NCBI GenBank assembly: GCA_946614095.1
Contig: CAMOGG010000007.1
Location: 1-45,754 of the forward strand
DNA length: 45,754 nt
Direction: 5' to 3'
DNA from: an uncultured Caryophanales bacterium
GTDB lineage: Bacteria; Bacillota_I; Bacilli_A; RF39; UBA660
Made by a program: the position numbers and the translations under genes. This document shows, in pieces, positions 16,544-24,570 of the stretch (the stretch's first letter is position 1; each line of letters begins with the position of its first letter). The notes under the pieces are model-generated. The model made no database searches. It saw only the letters and a list, made by a program, of their open reading frames with translations, and was not told where the DNA came from.

Positions 16544-17651
16544 AATCCACCTCATCTTTATATTTATGAATAACAAAATCAACAATAGCCTTTTTATCAT
16601 TATCCAACCGATGATATAAAATCTCCCTCTCAATATCTTCATAGATATCTTTTAAATACTCTCCAGGAGCCTTTCCAAGTACATCCATAATCTCTTCTGC
16701 ATCTATTTGAATATCTTTCCTACTCTTAATTGGTAATGACGCATAAGCCTCTGTAATAGCCTTAATATCATATCCTTGAATCTCTCCAGCAACACTATTT
16801 ACATATAAACCATATCGATACAATATCATAGCATCCATAGGATTATTTCCTATCACTTGATTAATATCTCGAATTAAATCCATTTCATTCTTATTAAATG
16901 GATATTTATCTTGAACATTCACGATACTCCAAATTCCCATTAAACCAATTGTATCAGTATTCAATACTTTCTCAAGATTTTGTAATTCTAATTCTTCATC
17001 CAATCCCAATTCTATAATTAATTTTATACCATTTTTATAATTTGGACTAGTAAAAATTTTCTCTAACTCTATTTTTTTACGATAATAGGATAAATTACGT
17101 ACCAAAGTTTTTACTTCTAAAATAGCATCTATGATTTCCTGGTCCAATGAAAAGTCAAGTATTGTCGCAAAACGAACAGCTCGTAAGATTCTTAAACTAT
17201 CTTCTTCAAATCTTTCTTTAGCATTACCGACTGTTCGAATAACTTTATTATCTAAATCATTACGTCCATTTAAATAATCAATAATCTTTCCATTCTCATC
17301 CATACAAATCGTATTAATTGTAAAATCTCTTCTTAATAAATCTTCATACAAATCATCAATATATTTAATTTCAACAGGCTTACGGTTATCTACATATTGA
17401 ATCTCTTTTCGAAAGGTTGTAATCTCAAATTGAACCCCATGTTTCTCAACTTTAACTGCTCCATAATCATCACAAGGCAAACAACTATCTTCAAAAATTT
17501 CCTTAATCTCTTTAGGAGTAGCATTCGTGGTAATATCAATATCTTTAGAATTAATATTTAGTAAAGAATCTCTAACAAAGCCACCAACAATATAGGCTTG
17601 ATAACCATGACTAGTGATTTTTTTTAATAATTTTAAAGCAACATCTTGCAC
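16527..17651 (-). CDS. cca: CCA tRNA nucleotidyltransferase
   Basis: This enzyme adds or repairs the 3'-terminal CCA of tRNA. The 374-residue product has the class II head with the GGFVRDSLLN motif and the DIDITTNATP metal site, RRDFTINTICMD, and the DSLRILRAVRFA segment; the helical body and tail follow. Length is in the family range. An ATG at 17675 lies in frame, but it overlaps an extended -10 (TGGTATAAT), so an mRNA from that promoter would not contain it. GTG at 17651, preceded by GGTGGTGATAGG, is the likely start. This differs from a simple longest-frame call by eight residues. Confidence 0.94.
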   Translation of the reverse strand: MQDVALKLLKKITSHGYQAYIVGGFVRDSLLNINSKDIDITTNATPKEIKEIFEDSCLPCDDYGAVKVEKHGVQFEITTFRKEIQYVDNRKPVEIKYIDDLYEDLLRRDFTINTICMDENGKIIDYLNGRNDLDNKVIRTVGNAKERFEEDSLRILRAVRFATILDFSLDQEIIDAILEVKTLVRNLSYYRKKIELEKIFTSPNYKNGIKLIIELGLDEELELQNLEKVLNTDTIGLMGIWSIVNVQDKYPFNKNEMDLIRDINQVIGNNPMDAMILYRYGLYVNSVAGEIQGYDIKAITEAYASLPIKSRKDIQIDAEEIMDVLGKAPGEYLKDIYEDIEREILYHRLDNDKKAIVDFVIHKYKDEVDYEKDC

Positions 17652-17673
17652 GAACCTATCACCACCTACTACC

Positions 17674-17679
17674 ATTATA
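17674..17679 (-). promoter_or_regulatory. Extended -10 promoter of cca
   Basis: The minus strand reads TGGTATAAT. The box lies directly after the hup terminator and overlaps the upstream in-frame ATG of cca. No -35 box is evident. Confidence 0.6.
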
Positions 17680-17687
17680 CCACATTC

Positions 17688-17720
17688 AAAAAAAAAGAAC
17701 CGTTAACAGCTCTTTTTTTT
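17688..17720 (-). terminator. Terminator of hup
   Basis: On the minus strand AAGAGC pairs with GTTCTT around a TGTTAACG loop (one G-U pair), extended by flanking A and T runs, with nine T at the end. Confidence 0.75.
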
Positions 17721-17733
17721 CACTAATTTATAA

Positions 17734-18006
17734 TTAGTTTACAGCATCTTTTAAAGCAGAACCTGCTTTGAAAGTAACAGCATTTCTAGCAGCAATCTTA
17801 ACAGTTTCACCTGTTCTAGGATTACGTCCTTCACGTGCAGCTCTTTTTGAAACTGCAAAAGTTCCAAATCCAACTAGTGGCACTTTGTCTCCTTTTACTA
17901 ATGCTTCTGTAATAGCAGCAAAAGTAGCATCAATTGCTCTAGTAGAGTCAGCTTTTGTTAATCCTGTAGCTGTAGCAACAGCTTCTACTAATTCAACTTT
18001 TTTCAT
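17734..18006 (-). CDS. hup: DNA-binding protein HU
   Basis: HU is the small basic histone-like dimer that bends and compacts DNA. The 90-residue product shows the usual fold sequence: KKVELVEAVATATGLTKADS, VPLVGFGTFAVSKRAAREGRNPRTGE (beta-arm base and arm) and AFKAGSALKDAVN-like end. GGGAGG precedes the ATG. In Bacilli the HU gene (hbs) usually stands near spoIVA and der; both are within 5 kb here. Confidence 0.97.
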   Translation of the reverse strand: MKKVELVEAVATATGLTKADSTRAIDATFAAITEALVKGDKVPLVGFGTFAVSKRAAREGRNPRTGETVKIAARNAVTFKAGSALKDAVN

Positions 18007-18031
18007 ATTATATTTACCTCCCTATGTAAAT

Positions 18032-18051
18032 TAAGCATTTTAGCATGCTTA
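18032..18051. repeat. Inverted repeat in the hup leader
   Basis: TAAGCAT (18032-18038) and ATGCTTA (18045-18051) form a perfect 7-base inverted repeat with a 6-base centre, 26 bases upstream of the hup ATG. No T run follows, so it is not a terminator; it may be an operator or an mRNA 5' hairpin. Confidence 0.55.
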
Positions 18052-18090
18052 CACATTAAAATTATCATGTTTTAAAAGAAAAAGCAATAT

Positions 18091-18435
18091 TTATGAACGA
18101 AATTTAGTAAGTTTTTTATTAATATCAGTCAAAAGAGCAATAATATGACCAATAGCAAAAATAAATAATGACAACAATAAACTAATAAACCATATAGCAA
18201 TTGTTAAAGAAAAATTAAACTGTTTTACCAAACAAGCATCAGAATAAAAGTAGGAACTAGTTTCACAAGTTGCAAATAAATTACCAAAAATGATTCCTAA
18301 AAAGAAACAGAATACAAATACCCCTATCGCAAAAGCTTGATAAAAATTGAAAGAATGCTTACGTACTTCTTTTGTAACCACATTCATCTTTGGAAAATCT
18401 TTCTTTTCTTTTCGAACCTCATCAAAAAAATTCAT
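18091..18435 (-). CDS. Small two-helix membrane protein
   Basis: A 114-residue protein with a charged N-terminus (MNFFDEVRKEKKDFPK) and two hydrophobic helices: FAIGVFVFCFFLGIIFGNLF and the later TIAIWFISLLLSLFIFAIGH; two cysteines (in ATCETSS and DACL) lie in the loop between them, likely outside. The start at 18435 follows AAGGGG with good spacing and is one base after the stop of the upstream membrane gene; longer in-frame starts lie inside that gene. Not recognised. The tight coupling suggests that the two proteins work together. Confidence 0.75.
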   Translation of the reverse strand: MNFFDEVRKEKKDFPKMNVVTKEVRKHSFNFYQAFAIGVFVFCFFLGIIFGNLFATCETSSYFYSDACLVKQFNFSLTIAIWFISLLLSLFIFAIGHIIALLTDINKKLTKFRS

Positions 18436-18436
18436 C

Positions 18437-19300
18437 TTACTCATCCCCCTTATCATTAGATTTTTTAATATTTTTCTTTTTTGTAATAGTCTTTTTTTCT
18501 TTAACTTCTTTACCATCCGTAAGAAAATCACTAACTTCTTGTGAAACTTCATTTACTTTATCTTTAACATTTTGTACAGCATCATCTAGATCAACATTTT
18601 CAATAGTAGTTTTAATCTTATCGTGAGTTTCATCAACAGTCTGTTTAATCTCATCTTTAATACTATCAAAATTACCATCATTGACAGCATCAATATTTAA
18701 AGAATCTAAATAGCTACGATATAAAAAGATATATCTACCAAACAACACCTCAAAAACAGTATCCAATGTTGATAAAATCACTCCACTAATCACAACAGTA
18801 CTAATCAAATTAACAGCTAATAGAAAAATACTAACTACAATAATGCTATAAAAAGAAATTTCATTAGTAAATTCATTAAAAGGAGAATGATATAACTTTA
18901 ACTCTTTCCAAACTCTAGTATCTCTTAAAAAAGTATGAATCAAATAGATTAAGAAAATAAAATCTAATACAAAAGATAAAAGAGTATTTAAAGAAAAAGA
19001 CTGAACCATTGTAAGTAATGATGTAACAGAAGATATGCAATATAAAAACATTAAAAACACATTAAAATAATTAAAATATTTCCTACCAACTGATAACTTC
19101 AATAAAATAAAATAAACTAATATCAATAAATAAATACTATTATGATTAATAACACTTCCAAACAAAGTAAGAGATAAATCTCCCCTATAAGTATAAGATT
19201 GACTACATACAACAATTGCTATAATAACTGCAATAATACAATTAATTATAGTACTAGGATTGTCATACCATACTTCAGATTTTTTTTGTACTTTTTCCAT
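18437..19300 (-). CDS. Multi-pass membrane protein with charged helical tail
   Basis: A 287-residue protein with about six hydrophobic segments in the first 200 residues, then a polar amphipathic tail (about 205-287) with repeated Asp/Lys heptad-like stretches such as DEIKQTVDETHDKIKTTIEN and a Lys-rich end. The tail resembles apolipophorin- or YtxH-like helices in composition. The layout begins with a WYDNPSTIIN segment before the first helix. I recognise no family. GGAAGGTGATAG precedes the ATG. It is the first gene of a two-gene unit and is divergent from der. Confidence 0.8.
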   Translation of the reverse strand: MEKVQKKSEVWYDNPSTIINCIIAVIIAIVVCSQSYTYRGDLSLTLFGSVINHNSIYLLILVYFILLKLSVGRKYFNYFNVFLMFLYCISSVTSLLTMVQSFSLNTLLSFVLDFIFLIYLIHTFLRDTRVWKELKLYHSPFNEFTNEISFYSIIVVSIFLLAVNLISTVVISGVILSTLDTVFEVLFGRYIFLYRSYLDSLNIDAVNDGNFDSIKDEIKQTVDETHDKIKTTIENVDLDDAVQNVKDKVNEVSQEVSDFLTDGKEVKEKKTITKKKNIKKSNDKGDE

Positions 19301-19340
19301 TCTATCACCTTCCTTTTAAATTATAACATTATTTAGACTA

Positions 19341-19346
19341 ATAAAG
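19341..19346 (-). other. No feature beyond AT-rich divergent promoter region
   Basis: The 118-base gap 19301-19418 separates the membrane-protein gene from der. On the minus strand it carries a TGTTATAAT extended -10 near 19322-19330; on the plus strand it carries the der -10 box. I see nothing else. Confidence 0.3.
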
Positions 19347-19388
19347 TACCCAAAACTAAAATTTCTTTAAAACTTGACAATCCTATGA

Positions 19389-19394
19389 TATAAT
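19389..19394 (+). promoter_or_regulatory. -10 box of der
   Basis: TATAAT about 25 bases before the der ATG. At the right distance upstream stands only TTTAAA (19366-19371); a perfect TTGACA at 19374-19379 is too close to be its partner. Confidence 0.5.
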
Positions 19395-19418
19395 AGGAAC
19401 GGATACGGAGGGGATTCT

Positions 19419-20726
19419 ATGAAACTACCAACAGTTGCTTTAGTAGGAAGACCAAATGTAGGAAAATCAACTTTATTTAATAAAATAATTGGAAAAAAAG
19501 TCTCAATCATCGAAGACCTTCCAGGGGTCACAAGAGATCGTATTTATCAAGAAGCGTCTTATAATAGAAAAAGATTTTATCTAATTGATACCGGTGGAAT
19601 AGATGCAACGAAAATGGACTTTAATACTGAAATAAAAATGCAAGCAGAAATTGCTATCAGAGAAGCAGATATTGTTGTATTTATTGTTGATGGAAAAGAA
19701 GGTATCACAGCAAATGATTTATTTGTAAGAGATCTTTTAAGAAAATCAGATAAAAAAATAATAGTAGCAATCAATAAAATAGATACAAAAGAAGCTCAAA
19801 ATAATCTTTATGATTTTTATGAATTAGGCTTTGATACCTATATTCCAATTAGTAGTATCCATAATACTGGTTACATTGAATTAATGGACACGGTAACGAT
19901 GAACTTTAAAGAACAGGAAGAAGTAGAAGACAATCGCGTAAAATTCTGCATCATAGGAAGACCAAATGTCGGAAAAAGCTCTTTAATGAATGCCCTATTA
20001 AAAGAAGACCGAGTAGTAGTATCTAATATTGCTGGAACAACAAGAGACTCAATAGATTCCGTTTTAAAATATAATAATGAAGAATTTGTTATGATAGATA
20101 CTGCTGGTATGAGAAAAAAAGGAAAAGTCTTTGAATCTGTAGAAAAATATAGTCTTTTCCGTTCTCTAAAAGCAATTGATAGAAGTGACATATGTCTTGT
20201 TGTAATCAATGCCGAAGAAGGAATCAAAGAACATGATAAACATATCACAGGATATGCTATTGAAAGAGGAAAAGGACTAATCTTTGTAGTAAATAAATGG
20301 GATACTGTAAAAGAAACAACGATTCAAGAATTTGAAAAGCAGATGAGAGCTGAATTTCAATTCGCAACATATGCTCCTATTGTTTTCCTATCTGCTTTAA
20401 CGAAAAAAAGAATTCATACACTAATGCCAGAAGTAATCAAAGTAAAAGAGAATATTAACAAAGAAATTAAAACAAGTGTATTAAATGAAGTAATACAAGA
20501 TGCTTATCAATTGAATATTCCTCCATCTTACAAAGGAAAAAGACTAAAAATATACTTCTCTTCCCAAACAGGAGTAAAACCTCCTAAATTCACCTTCCGA
20601 GTAAACAATAAAGGACTAGTACATTTTTCTTATGAGAGATATCTAGAAAACAAAATAAGAGAAAACTTCGATTTCGAAGGAACTCCAATGATATTACAAT
20701 TTAAAAATAGGAGTGGTGATGAATAA
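19419..20726 (+). CDS. der: Ribosome assembly GTPase Der (EngA)
   Basis: Der is an essential tandem GTPase for 50S subunit assembly. The 435-residue product has two G domains, each with GRPNVGKS; the first continues with DLPGVTRDR, DTGGID and NKID, the second with NIAGTTRDSID, DTAGMRKKGK and NKWD. The last 80 residues form the KH-like domain (PPSYKGKRLKIYFSSQ). Length is the family norm. GGAGGGG precedes the ATG. Its stop overlaps the start of the next small gene. The der-spoIVA-hup neighbourhood is conserved in Bacilli. Confidence 0.97.
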   Translation: MKLPTVALVGRPNVGKSTLFNKIIGKKVSIIEDLPGVTRDRIYQEASYNRKRFYLIDTGGIDATKMDFNTEIKMQAEIAIREADIVVFIVDGKEGITANDLFVRDLLRKSDKKIIVAINKIDTKEAQNNLYDFYELGFDTYIPISSIHNTGYIELMDTVTMNFKEQEEVEDNRVKFCIIGRPNVGKSSLMNALLKEDRVVVSNIAGTTRDSIDSVLKYNNEEFVMIDTAGMRKKGKVFESVEKYSLFRSLKAIDRSDICLVVINAEEGIKEHDKHITGYAIERGKGLIFVVNKWDTVKETTIQEFEKQMRAEFQFATYAPIVFLSALTKKRIHTLMPEVIKVKENINKEIKTSVLNEVIQDAYQLNIPPSYKGKRLKIYFSSQTGVKPPKFTFRVNNKGLVHFSYERYLENKIRENFDFEGTPMILQFKNRSGDE

Positions 20727-20938
20727 TGATTATCGGAAATAATAACAATCAAGATTATAATAATATTTTGAAAAATCCATCTATAGAAAATGAACGTATC
20801 AAACAACATACAAACGTATACAGTAAAAAAGAAATGTCATCAAAAGCCTACAGTATACTAGAAGAACGTTATCAAAACGGATTCATTTCCTTAGAGGAAT
20901 TTACCAAAAAATGTAATGAAATAAGAAAACAACAATAA
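20726..20938 (+). CDS. Small SHOCT-like protein
   Basis: A 70-residue acidic-basic soluble protein. The last 30 residues (AYSILEERYQNGFISLEEFT and following) resemble the SHOCT motif, a short helical end domain seen on many bacterial proteins; the first half is Asn-rich and probably disordered. GGAGTGGTG lies in the end of der, and the ATG overlaps the der stop codon, so translation is coupled. Function unknown. The family call is tentative because SHOCT is short. Confidence 0.65.
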   Translation: MIIGNNNNQDYNNILKNPSIENERIKQHTNVYSKKEMSSKAYSILEERYQNGFISLEEFTKKCNEIRKQQ

Positions 20939-20945
20939 TGAAAAG

Positions 20946-20978
20946 AAACCTTCTACATATAATATAGGTAGGAGGTTT
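20946..20978 (+). promoter_or_regulatory. Hairpin over the spoVIF-like ribosome binding site
   Basis: AAACCTTCTAC (20946-20956) pairs with GTAGGAGGTTT (20968-20978; one U-G pair). The 3' arm contains AGGAGG, the Shine-Dalgarno of the next gene, so transcripts reading through from der would mask it. The loop side holds CATATAATA (20956-20964), which fits CATAnnnTA, the -10 form of the late sporulation sigma factor SigK. It could also act as a weak terminator, but only three or four T follow. Confidence 0.6.
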
Positions 20979-20982
20979 TATA

Positions 20983-21219
20983 TTGAAAGATAGTCTATTC
21001 CATAAAATAGAGAAAAAAACAAATATTAATAAAGAAACAATTCTGAATCTAGCAAATAAATTACAAAAGAATGATATGAAAAATGAAAATTCCATTAGAG
21101 AAATCATTCAAGATATTAGTAATCTTACTGGTAAAGAAGTAAGCAAAGAACAAGAAGATAAAATTATCGAAGCTATTCAAAAGGATAAAGTCCCTAAAAG
21201 CATTGATAAAATGTTTTAA
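20983..21219 (+). CDS. spoVIF: Stage VI sporulation protein F-like (SpoVIF)
   Basis: A 78-residue helical protein whose sequence follows the SpoVIF/YjcC pattern: FHKIEKKTNINKETILNLAN, then IREIIQDISNLTGKEVSKEQED and an end with VPKSIDKMF. In Bacillus subtilis SpoVIF is made in the mother cell under SigK and is needed for late coat assembly. The start is TTG at 20983, with AGGAGG seven bases upstream; no ATG fits. The position directly before spoIVA supports a spore coat role. Identity is from remembered family pattern. Confidence 0.8.
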   Translation: MKDSLFHKIEKKTNINKETILNLANKLQKNDMKNENSIREIIQDISNLTGKEVSKEQEDKIIEAIQKDKVPKSIDKMF

Positions 21220-21240
21220 AAAGATTTTGTTCTTTTTTTT
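21218..21240 (+). terminator. Weak terminator after spoVIF-like gene
   Basis: AAAAAGA (21218-21224) pairs with TCTTTTT (21231-21237), followed by more T. The stem is nearly all A-U, so read-through into spoIVA is likely. Confidence 0.45.
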
Positions 21241-21249
21241 ATACTTTTT

Positions 21250-21258
21250 CATACATAT
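21250..21258 (+). promoter_or_regulatory. Candidate sporulation -10 box of spoIVA
   Basis: CATACATAT resembles the CATACAnT -10 of SigE. The -35 region is a T run and does not match well, so this is weak. Confidence 0.35.
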
Positions 21259-21276
21259 AAAATAAGGAGAGAATTT

Positions 21277-22752
21277 ATGGAAAAATATGAAATCATTAAA
21301 AACATCGCCCAAAGAAGTGGCGGAGACATTTACCTAGGAGTAGTAGGAGCTGTTAGATCAGGAAAATCAACCTTTATTAAAAGAATGGTAGAAACACTAA
21401 TTATCCCAAATATGGAAGATGAATTTGAGAAAAAAAGAGCGTTAGATGAAATTCCACAAAGTGCAGCAGGAAAAACCATTATGACAACCGAACCAAAATT
21501 TGTACCAAATAATACAGCAAAAATAACCATTGATGATATTAGTTGTAATGTTAAACTAATAGATTGTGTAGGATACATGATTAATAATGCCATTGGTGCT
21601 AGTGACGAAAATGGTCCTAGAATGGTAAAAACTCCATGGTACAATGAAGAAATCCCATTTACAGAAGCTGCGGAAATTGGAACTGAAAAAGTGATTAAAG
21701 AACATTCCACAATTGGTATTGTAGTAACTTCAGATGGATCTATTGGAGAATTTCAAAGAGATGATTATTTAGAAGCAGAAAAAAGAGTCGTAGAAGAGCT
21801 TAAAACAATAGGTAAACCATTTATTGTATTATTAAATTCTACTCATCCAAACCTACCCGATACAGAACATCTAACAAAAAATATGCAAGATGAATACAAA
21901 GTCCCAGTGTTACCAATCAATATTGAAACAATGAGTGAAAAAGACATGGTAAACATATTAAGAGAAGCATTATATGAATTTCCTGTCTTAGAAGTAAGAA
22001 TTAATATGCCTGAATGGATTGCAATCTTAAATCCAGATAATAAAATAAAAAAAGCATACATCGAATCCATCAGAGAAAGTGTTACTGAAATTGATAAGAT
22101 AAGAGATATTGAAAAAATAACAGAACACTTTTTAGAAAATGAATACATTGAAAAATGTTATTTATCAGATATTGATACCTCTACTGGCATCATTACCGTA
22201 AACTTAACTGCTCCAATAGAACTGTATAATGAAACACTAAAAGACTTAATCAATGTTGATATAAAAAGTAAGGCAGACTTATTATCTTTATTTCAAGAAT
22301 TTAATATTGCAAAAAAAGAATATGACAGCATCAAATATGCATTAAAAATGGTCAAACAAACCGGTTATGGAATTGCTACTCCAGGAGTAGAAGATATGAA
22401 ATTAGATAAACCAGAAATCATCAAACAAGGGCCAAGATACGGAGTAAAACTAAAAGCTGTTGCTCCATCTATTCATATGATAAGAGTTGATGTAGAATCT
22501 ACTTTTGAACCTATCATTGGTAGTGAAGTTCAATCAAAAGAATTAATTGATTATTTAACAAAAGATCAAGATAAAAATCCAAATGAAATATGGAAAAGTG
22601 AAATATTTGGCAGAAGCTTAGACTCCATTGTACAAGAAGGTATCCAATCAAAAATAAATCTTATGCCTGATAACATAAGATTTAAACTACAAAACACTCT
22701 TACAAAAGTAATCAATAAAGGAAGTAACAATGTAATTACAATTGTAATTTAA
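21277..22752 (+). CDS. spoIVA: Stage IV sporulation protein A
   Basis: SpoIVA is the mother-cell ATPase that polymerises on the forespore surface as the base layer of the spore coat. The 491-residue product has Walker A GAVRSGKS (residues 24-31), the conserved IMTTEPKFVP segment, DCVGYMINNA-type Walker B, and the long C-terminal SpoIVA region ending in NVITIVI. Length equals the Bacillus protein (492). GGAGAG precedes the ATG. Upstream is CATACATAT (21250-21258), reminiscent of the -10 of the mother-cell sigma factors SigE or SigK. Confidence 0.97.
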   Translation: MEKYEIIKNIAQRSGGDIYLGVVGAVRSGKSTFIKRMVETLIIPNMEDEFEKKRALDEIPQSAAGKTIMTTEPKFVPNNTAKITIDDISCNVKLIDCVGYMINNAIGASDENGPRMVKTPWYNEEIPFTEAAEIGTEKVIKEHSTIGIVVTSDGSIGEFQRDDYLEAEKRVVEELKTIGKPFIVLLNSTHPNLPDTEHLTKNMQDEYKVPVLPINIETMSEKDMVNILREALYEFPVLEVRINMPEWIAILNPDNKIKKAYIESIRESVTEIDKIRDIEKITEHFLENEYIEKCYLSDIDTSTGIITVNLTAPIELYNETLKDLINVDIKSKADLLSLFQEFNIAKKEYDSIKYALKMVKQTGYGIATPGVEDMKLDKPEIIKQGPRYGVKLKAVAPSIHMIRVDVESTFEPIIGSEVQSKELIDYLTKDQDKNPNEIWKSEIFGRSLDSIVQEGIQSKINLMPDNIRFKLQNTLTKVINKGSNNVITIVI

Positions 22753-22775
22753 AAAGAAGAACACTTCTTTTTTTT
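22753..22775. terminator. Bidirectional terminator after spoIVA
   Basis: AAAGAAG (22753-22759) pairs with CTTCTTT (22764-22770) across AACA, with eight T on the plus strand and five on the minus strand. It can end both spoIVA and the convergent unknown gene. Confidence 0.75.
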
Positions 22776-22804
22776 ATGATATTAAATAATCAATAGCAGT
22801 AATG

Positions 22805-23497
22805 TTATGCCAATTTAGAAATATAAGTCATATATTGATTATATAAATCTTCTGTAACAAATTGAATCTTACCATCTTCTACTTTCCAGGAATCCTGATT
22901 TTTAGATAGAAAATTTAATACATCAACACTAACATCAATAACATGATTTACTTTTATTTTTGCGTTAGAAAGTAAGATATTATTATCAGAAAACCTCTGT
23001 TTCATATCATCACTCAACATAAATTGATTATATAAATCCATATAGTAAGAATCTTTTAACTTACTAGAACCCCCATCTCGTAGAGTATCCTCTTCAGATA
23101 AAGAAATTAAATAATCAATATTATGATTAAAAGATTCTTTTGTACTCTTTAAATAATTTAAAGACTTAGAAAAAGAAGGACCATCTTGACAATAGTTATC
23201 ATAAGATAAAATATTCAATAAAGTATCATCGTCCATAATACTCAATGTATCTTGTATAGAAACTGCATAGTTATCCAAATATTTTTTGACAGACTTCTCA
23301 ACAATAGCATAATCTCCTCTACTTTGTATTTCTCTAGTATATCGACTACTCGTCATAGAAAGCTTTAATAATTCTCTCTCTTCCTTTTTTAATACATTTA
23401 ACATAGTAGCATCCCGTATAACACAGAAACCAACTAACAAAAACATATTTAGTATACAAAAACAAAATGCTAAAAAGACTTTTCTCTTACTACTCAT
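22805..23497 (-). CDS. Membrane-anchored helical protein, unknown
   Basis: A 230-residue protein with one N-terminal membrane helix (about residues 6-27, Cys- and Phe-rich) and a helical polar domain rich in Asp, Ser, Tyr and Asn, likely outside the cell. It has no repeats, no metal motif and no cell-wall sorting signal. I do not recognise it. It follows the Phe/Tyr-rich gene by seven bases and faces spoIVA, at the end of the run ackA-nrnA-ysxC-unknown-this gene. Confidence 0.75.
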   Translation of the reverse strand: MSSKRKVFLAFCFCILNMFLLVGFCVIRDATMLNVLKKEERELLKLSMTSSRYTREIQSRGDYAIVEKSVKKYLDNYAVSIQDTLSIMDDDTLLNILSYDNYCQDGPSFSKSLNYLKSTKESFNHNIDYLISLSEEDTLRDGGSSKLKDSYYMDLYNQFMLSDDMKQRFSDNNILLSNAKIKVNHVIDVSVDVLNFLSKNQDSWKVEDGKIQFVTEDLYNQYMTYISKLA

Positions 23498-23504
23498 ACT
23501 ACAC

Positions 23505-23939
23505 CTACTTACTAACTAATAATAATTGATTAAAATCAATTTCCTTCTCCAATACAAATTCCCCAAACTCTACCTTTTCAAGAATCTCATCAAAAGAATC
23601 ATCCACTAGGCCATAATAAACTCCATCATAATAATAAATAATAGGACAAGACTCTACAACAAAATAATCCTCTGTTCGAAAATAAAAGGATGTCTCTGTA
23701 TCAAAAGTAATTCTATAATCAAAACCATTTTTATAATAAGAATCTTTTACTTCTAATAATTGAAAAAATAATCCAAAGAAGCGAGGAAAAACAACGACCT
23801 TATAAAATCCTCCTAATTTAAATTTTTTTTGAAAAGATAATAAAAATTGTTTGATAAAAGAAATAATATCATTTTCTTCTAAAAAGTGAAAACAAACCAT
23901 AATTTGATAATCAAAGTTCCCTATACTTTCAATTTTCAT
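23505..23939 (-). CDS. Phe/Tyr-rich small soluble protein, unknown
   Basis: A 144-residue protein with alternating aromatic residues (for example FFGLFFQLLEV and YYYDGVYYGLV) and acidic patches, suggesting a compact alpha/beta fold and no membrane segment. I cannot name a family. AGGTGAATAT precedes the ATG. It lies between ysxC and the membrane-anchored unknown gene in one strand-consistent run, so co-transcription is likely. Confidence 0.7.
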   Translation of the reverse strand: MKIESIGNFDYQIMVCFHFLEENDIISFIKQFLLSFQKKFKLGGFYKVVVFPRFFGLFFQLLEVKDSYYKNGFDYRITFDTETSFYFRTEDYFVVESCPIIYYYDGVYYGLVDDSFDEILEKVEFGEFVLEKEIDFNQLLLVSK

Positions 23940-23972
23940 ATATTCACCTAATAAATATATATGATAATAAAA

Positions 23973-24569
23973 TTATATAATGTCTTCTTTAATAATGCTT
24001 TCTATTTTATTTAATACTTCTTTTACCCCTAATTTTGTAACACTAGAAAAAACTACCAAATCATCCCCAACAATCAAATCAAAAGTATCCAAAATAACTT
24101 TTAAATTCTTTTGTTTTTTACTTCCACCAATCTTATCAGATTTGGTCGCTATAACAGTTACTGGTAAATTAAAATATTTTAAATAATTATACATTAATAA
24201 ATCATCTTCAGTTGGTTTATGACGAAAGTCAACTAATAAAAAGACTCTTTTTAAAACATTTCTTTTCTCTAAATACTCTTCTATCATCATTCCAAACTTA
24301 GCTTGTGTTTTTTTATCAGTCGCAGCATATCCATATCCAGGAACATCAATCAAATAAAAGCTATTATTAACTCCATAAAAATTTAGTGTTTGTGTTTTCC
24401 CTGGTTTAGAAGAAGTATGTGCCAAATTTTTACGAGATAATAAACAATTGATAAAGCTACTTTTTCCAACATTACTTCTTCCTACAAGTAAAAACTCTGG
24501 TTTTCCATCATCAGGATATTGACTTCTTCTAGTAGCAATAACCTCTAAATTTGCATCTTTAATTTCCAT
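23973..24569 (-). CDS. ysxC: Ribosome biogenesis GTPase YsxC (EngB)
   Basis: YsxC/EngB is an essential GTPase for late 50S subunit assembly. The 198-residue product has the P-loop GRSNVGKSSFIN, the switch segment SSKPGKTQTLNFY, DVPGYGYA and the G4 motif TKSDKIG. Length matches the family (about 195). A GTG at 24584 is in frame, but GAGGGG stands before the ATG at 24569, which gives the typical MEIKDANLEV start. The gene overlaps the nrnA stop by a few bases upstream of this ATG, so the two are coupled. Confidence 0.96.
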   Translation of the reverse strand: MEIKDANLEVIATRRSQYPDDGKPEFLLVGRSNVGKSSFINCLLSRKNLAHTSSKPGKTQTLNFYGVNNSFYLIDVPGYGYAATDKKTQAKFGMMIEEYLEKRNVLKRVFLLVDFRHKPTEDDLLMYNYLKYFNLPVTVIATKSDKIGGSKKQKNLKVILDTFDLIVGDDLVVFSSVTKLGVKEVLNKIESIIKEDII

Positions 24570-24570
24570 C

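Noticed and set aside
19374-19379. Perfect TTGACA upstream of der
   Set aside because: Only nine bases from the TATAAT, too short for a SigA promoter, and no other -10 box lies at 17 bases.
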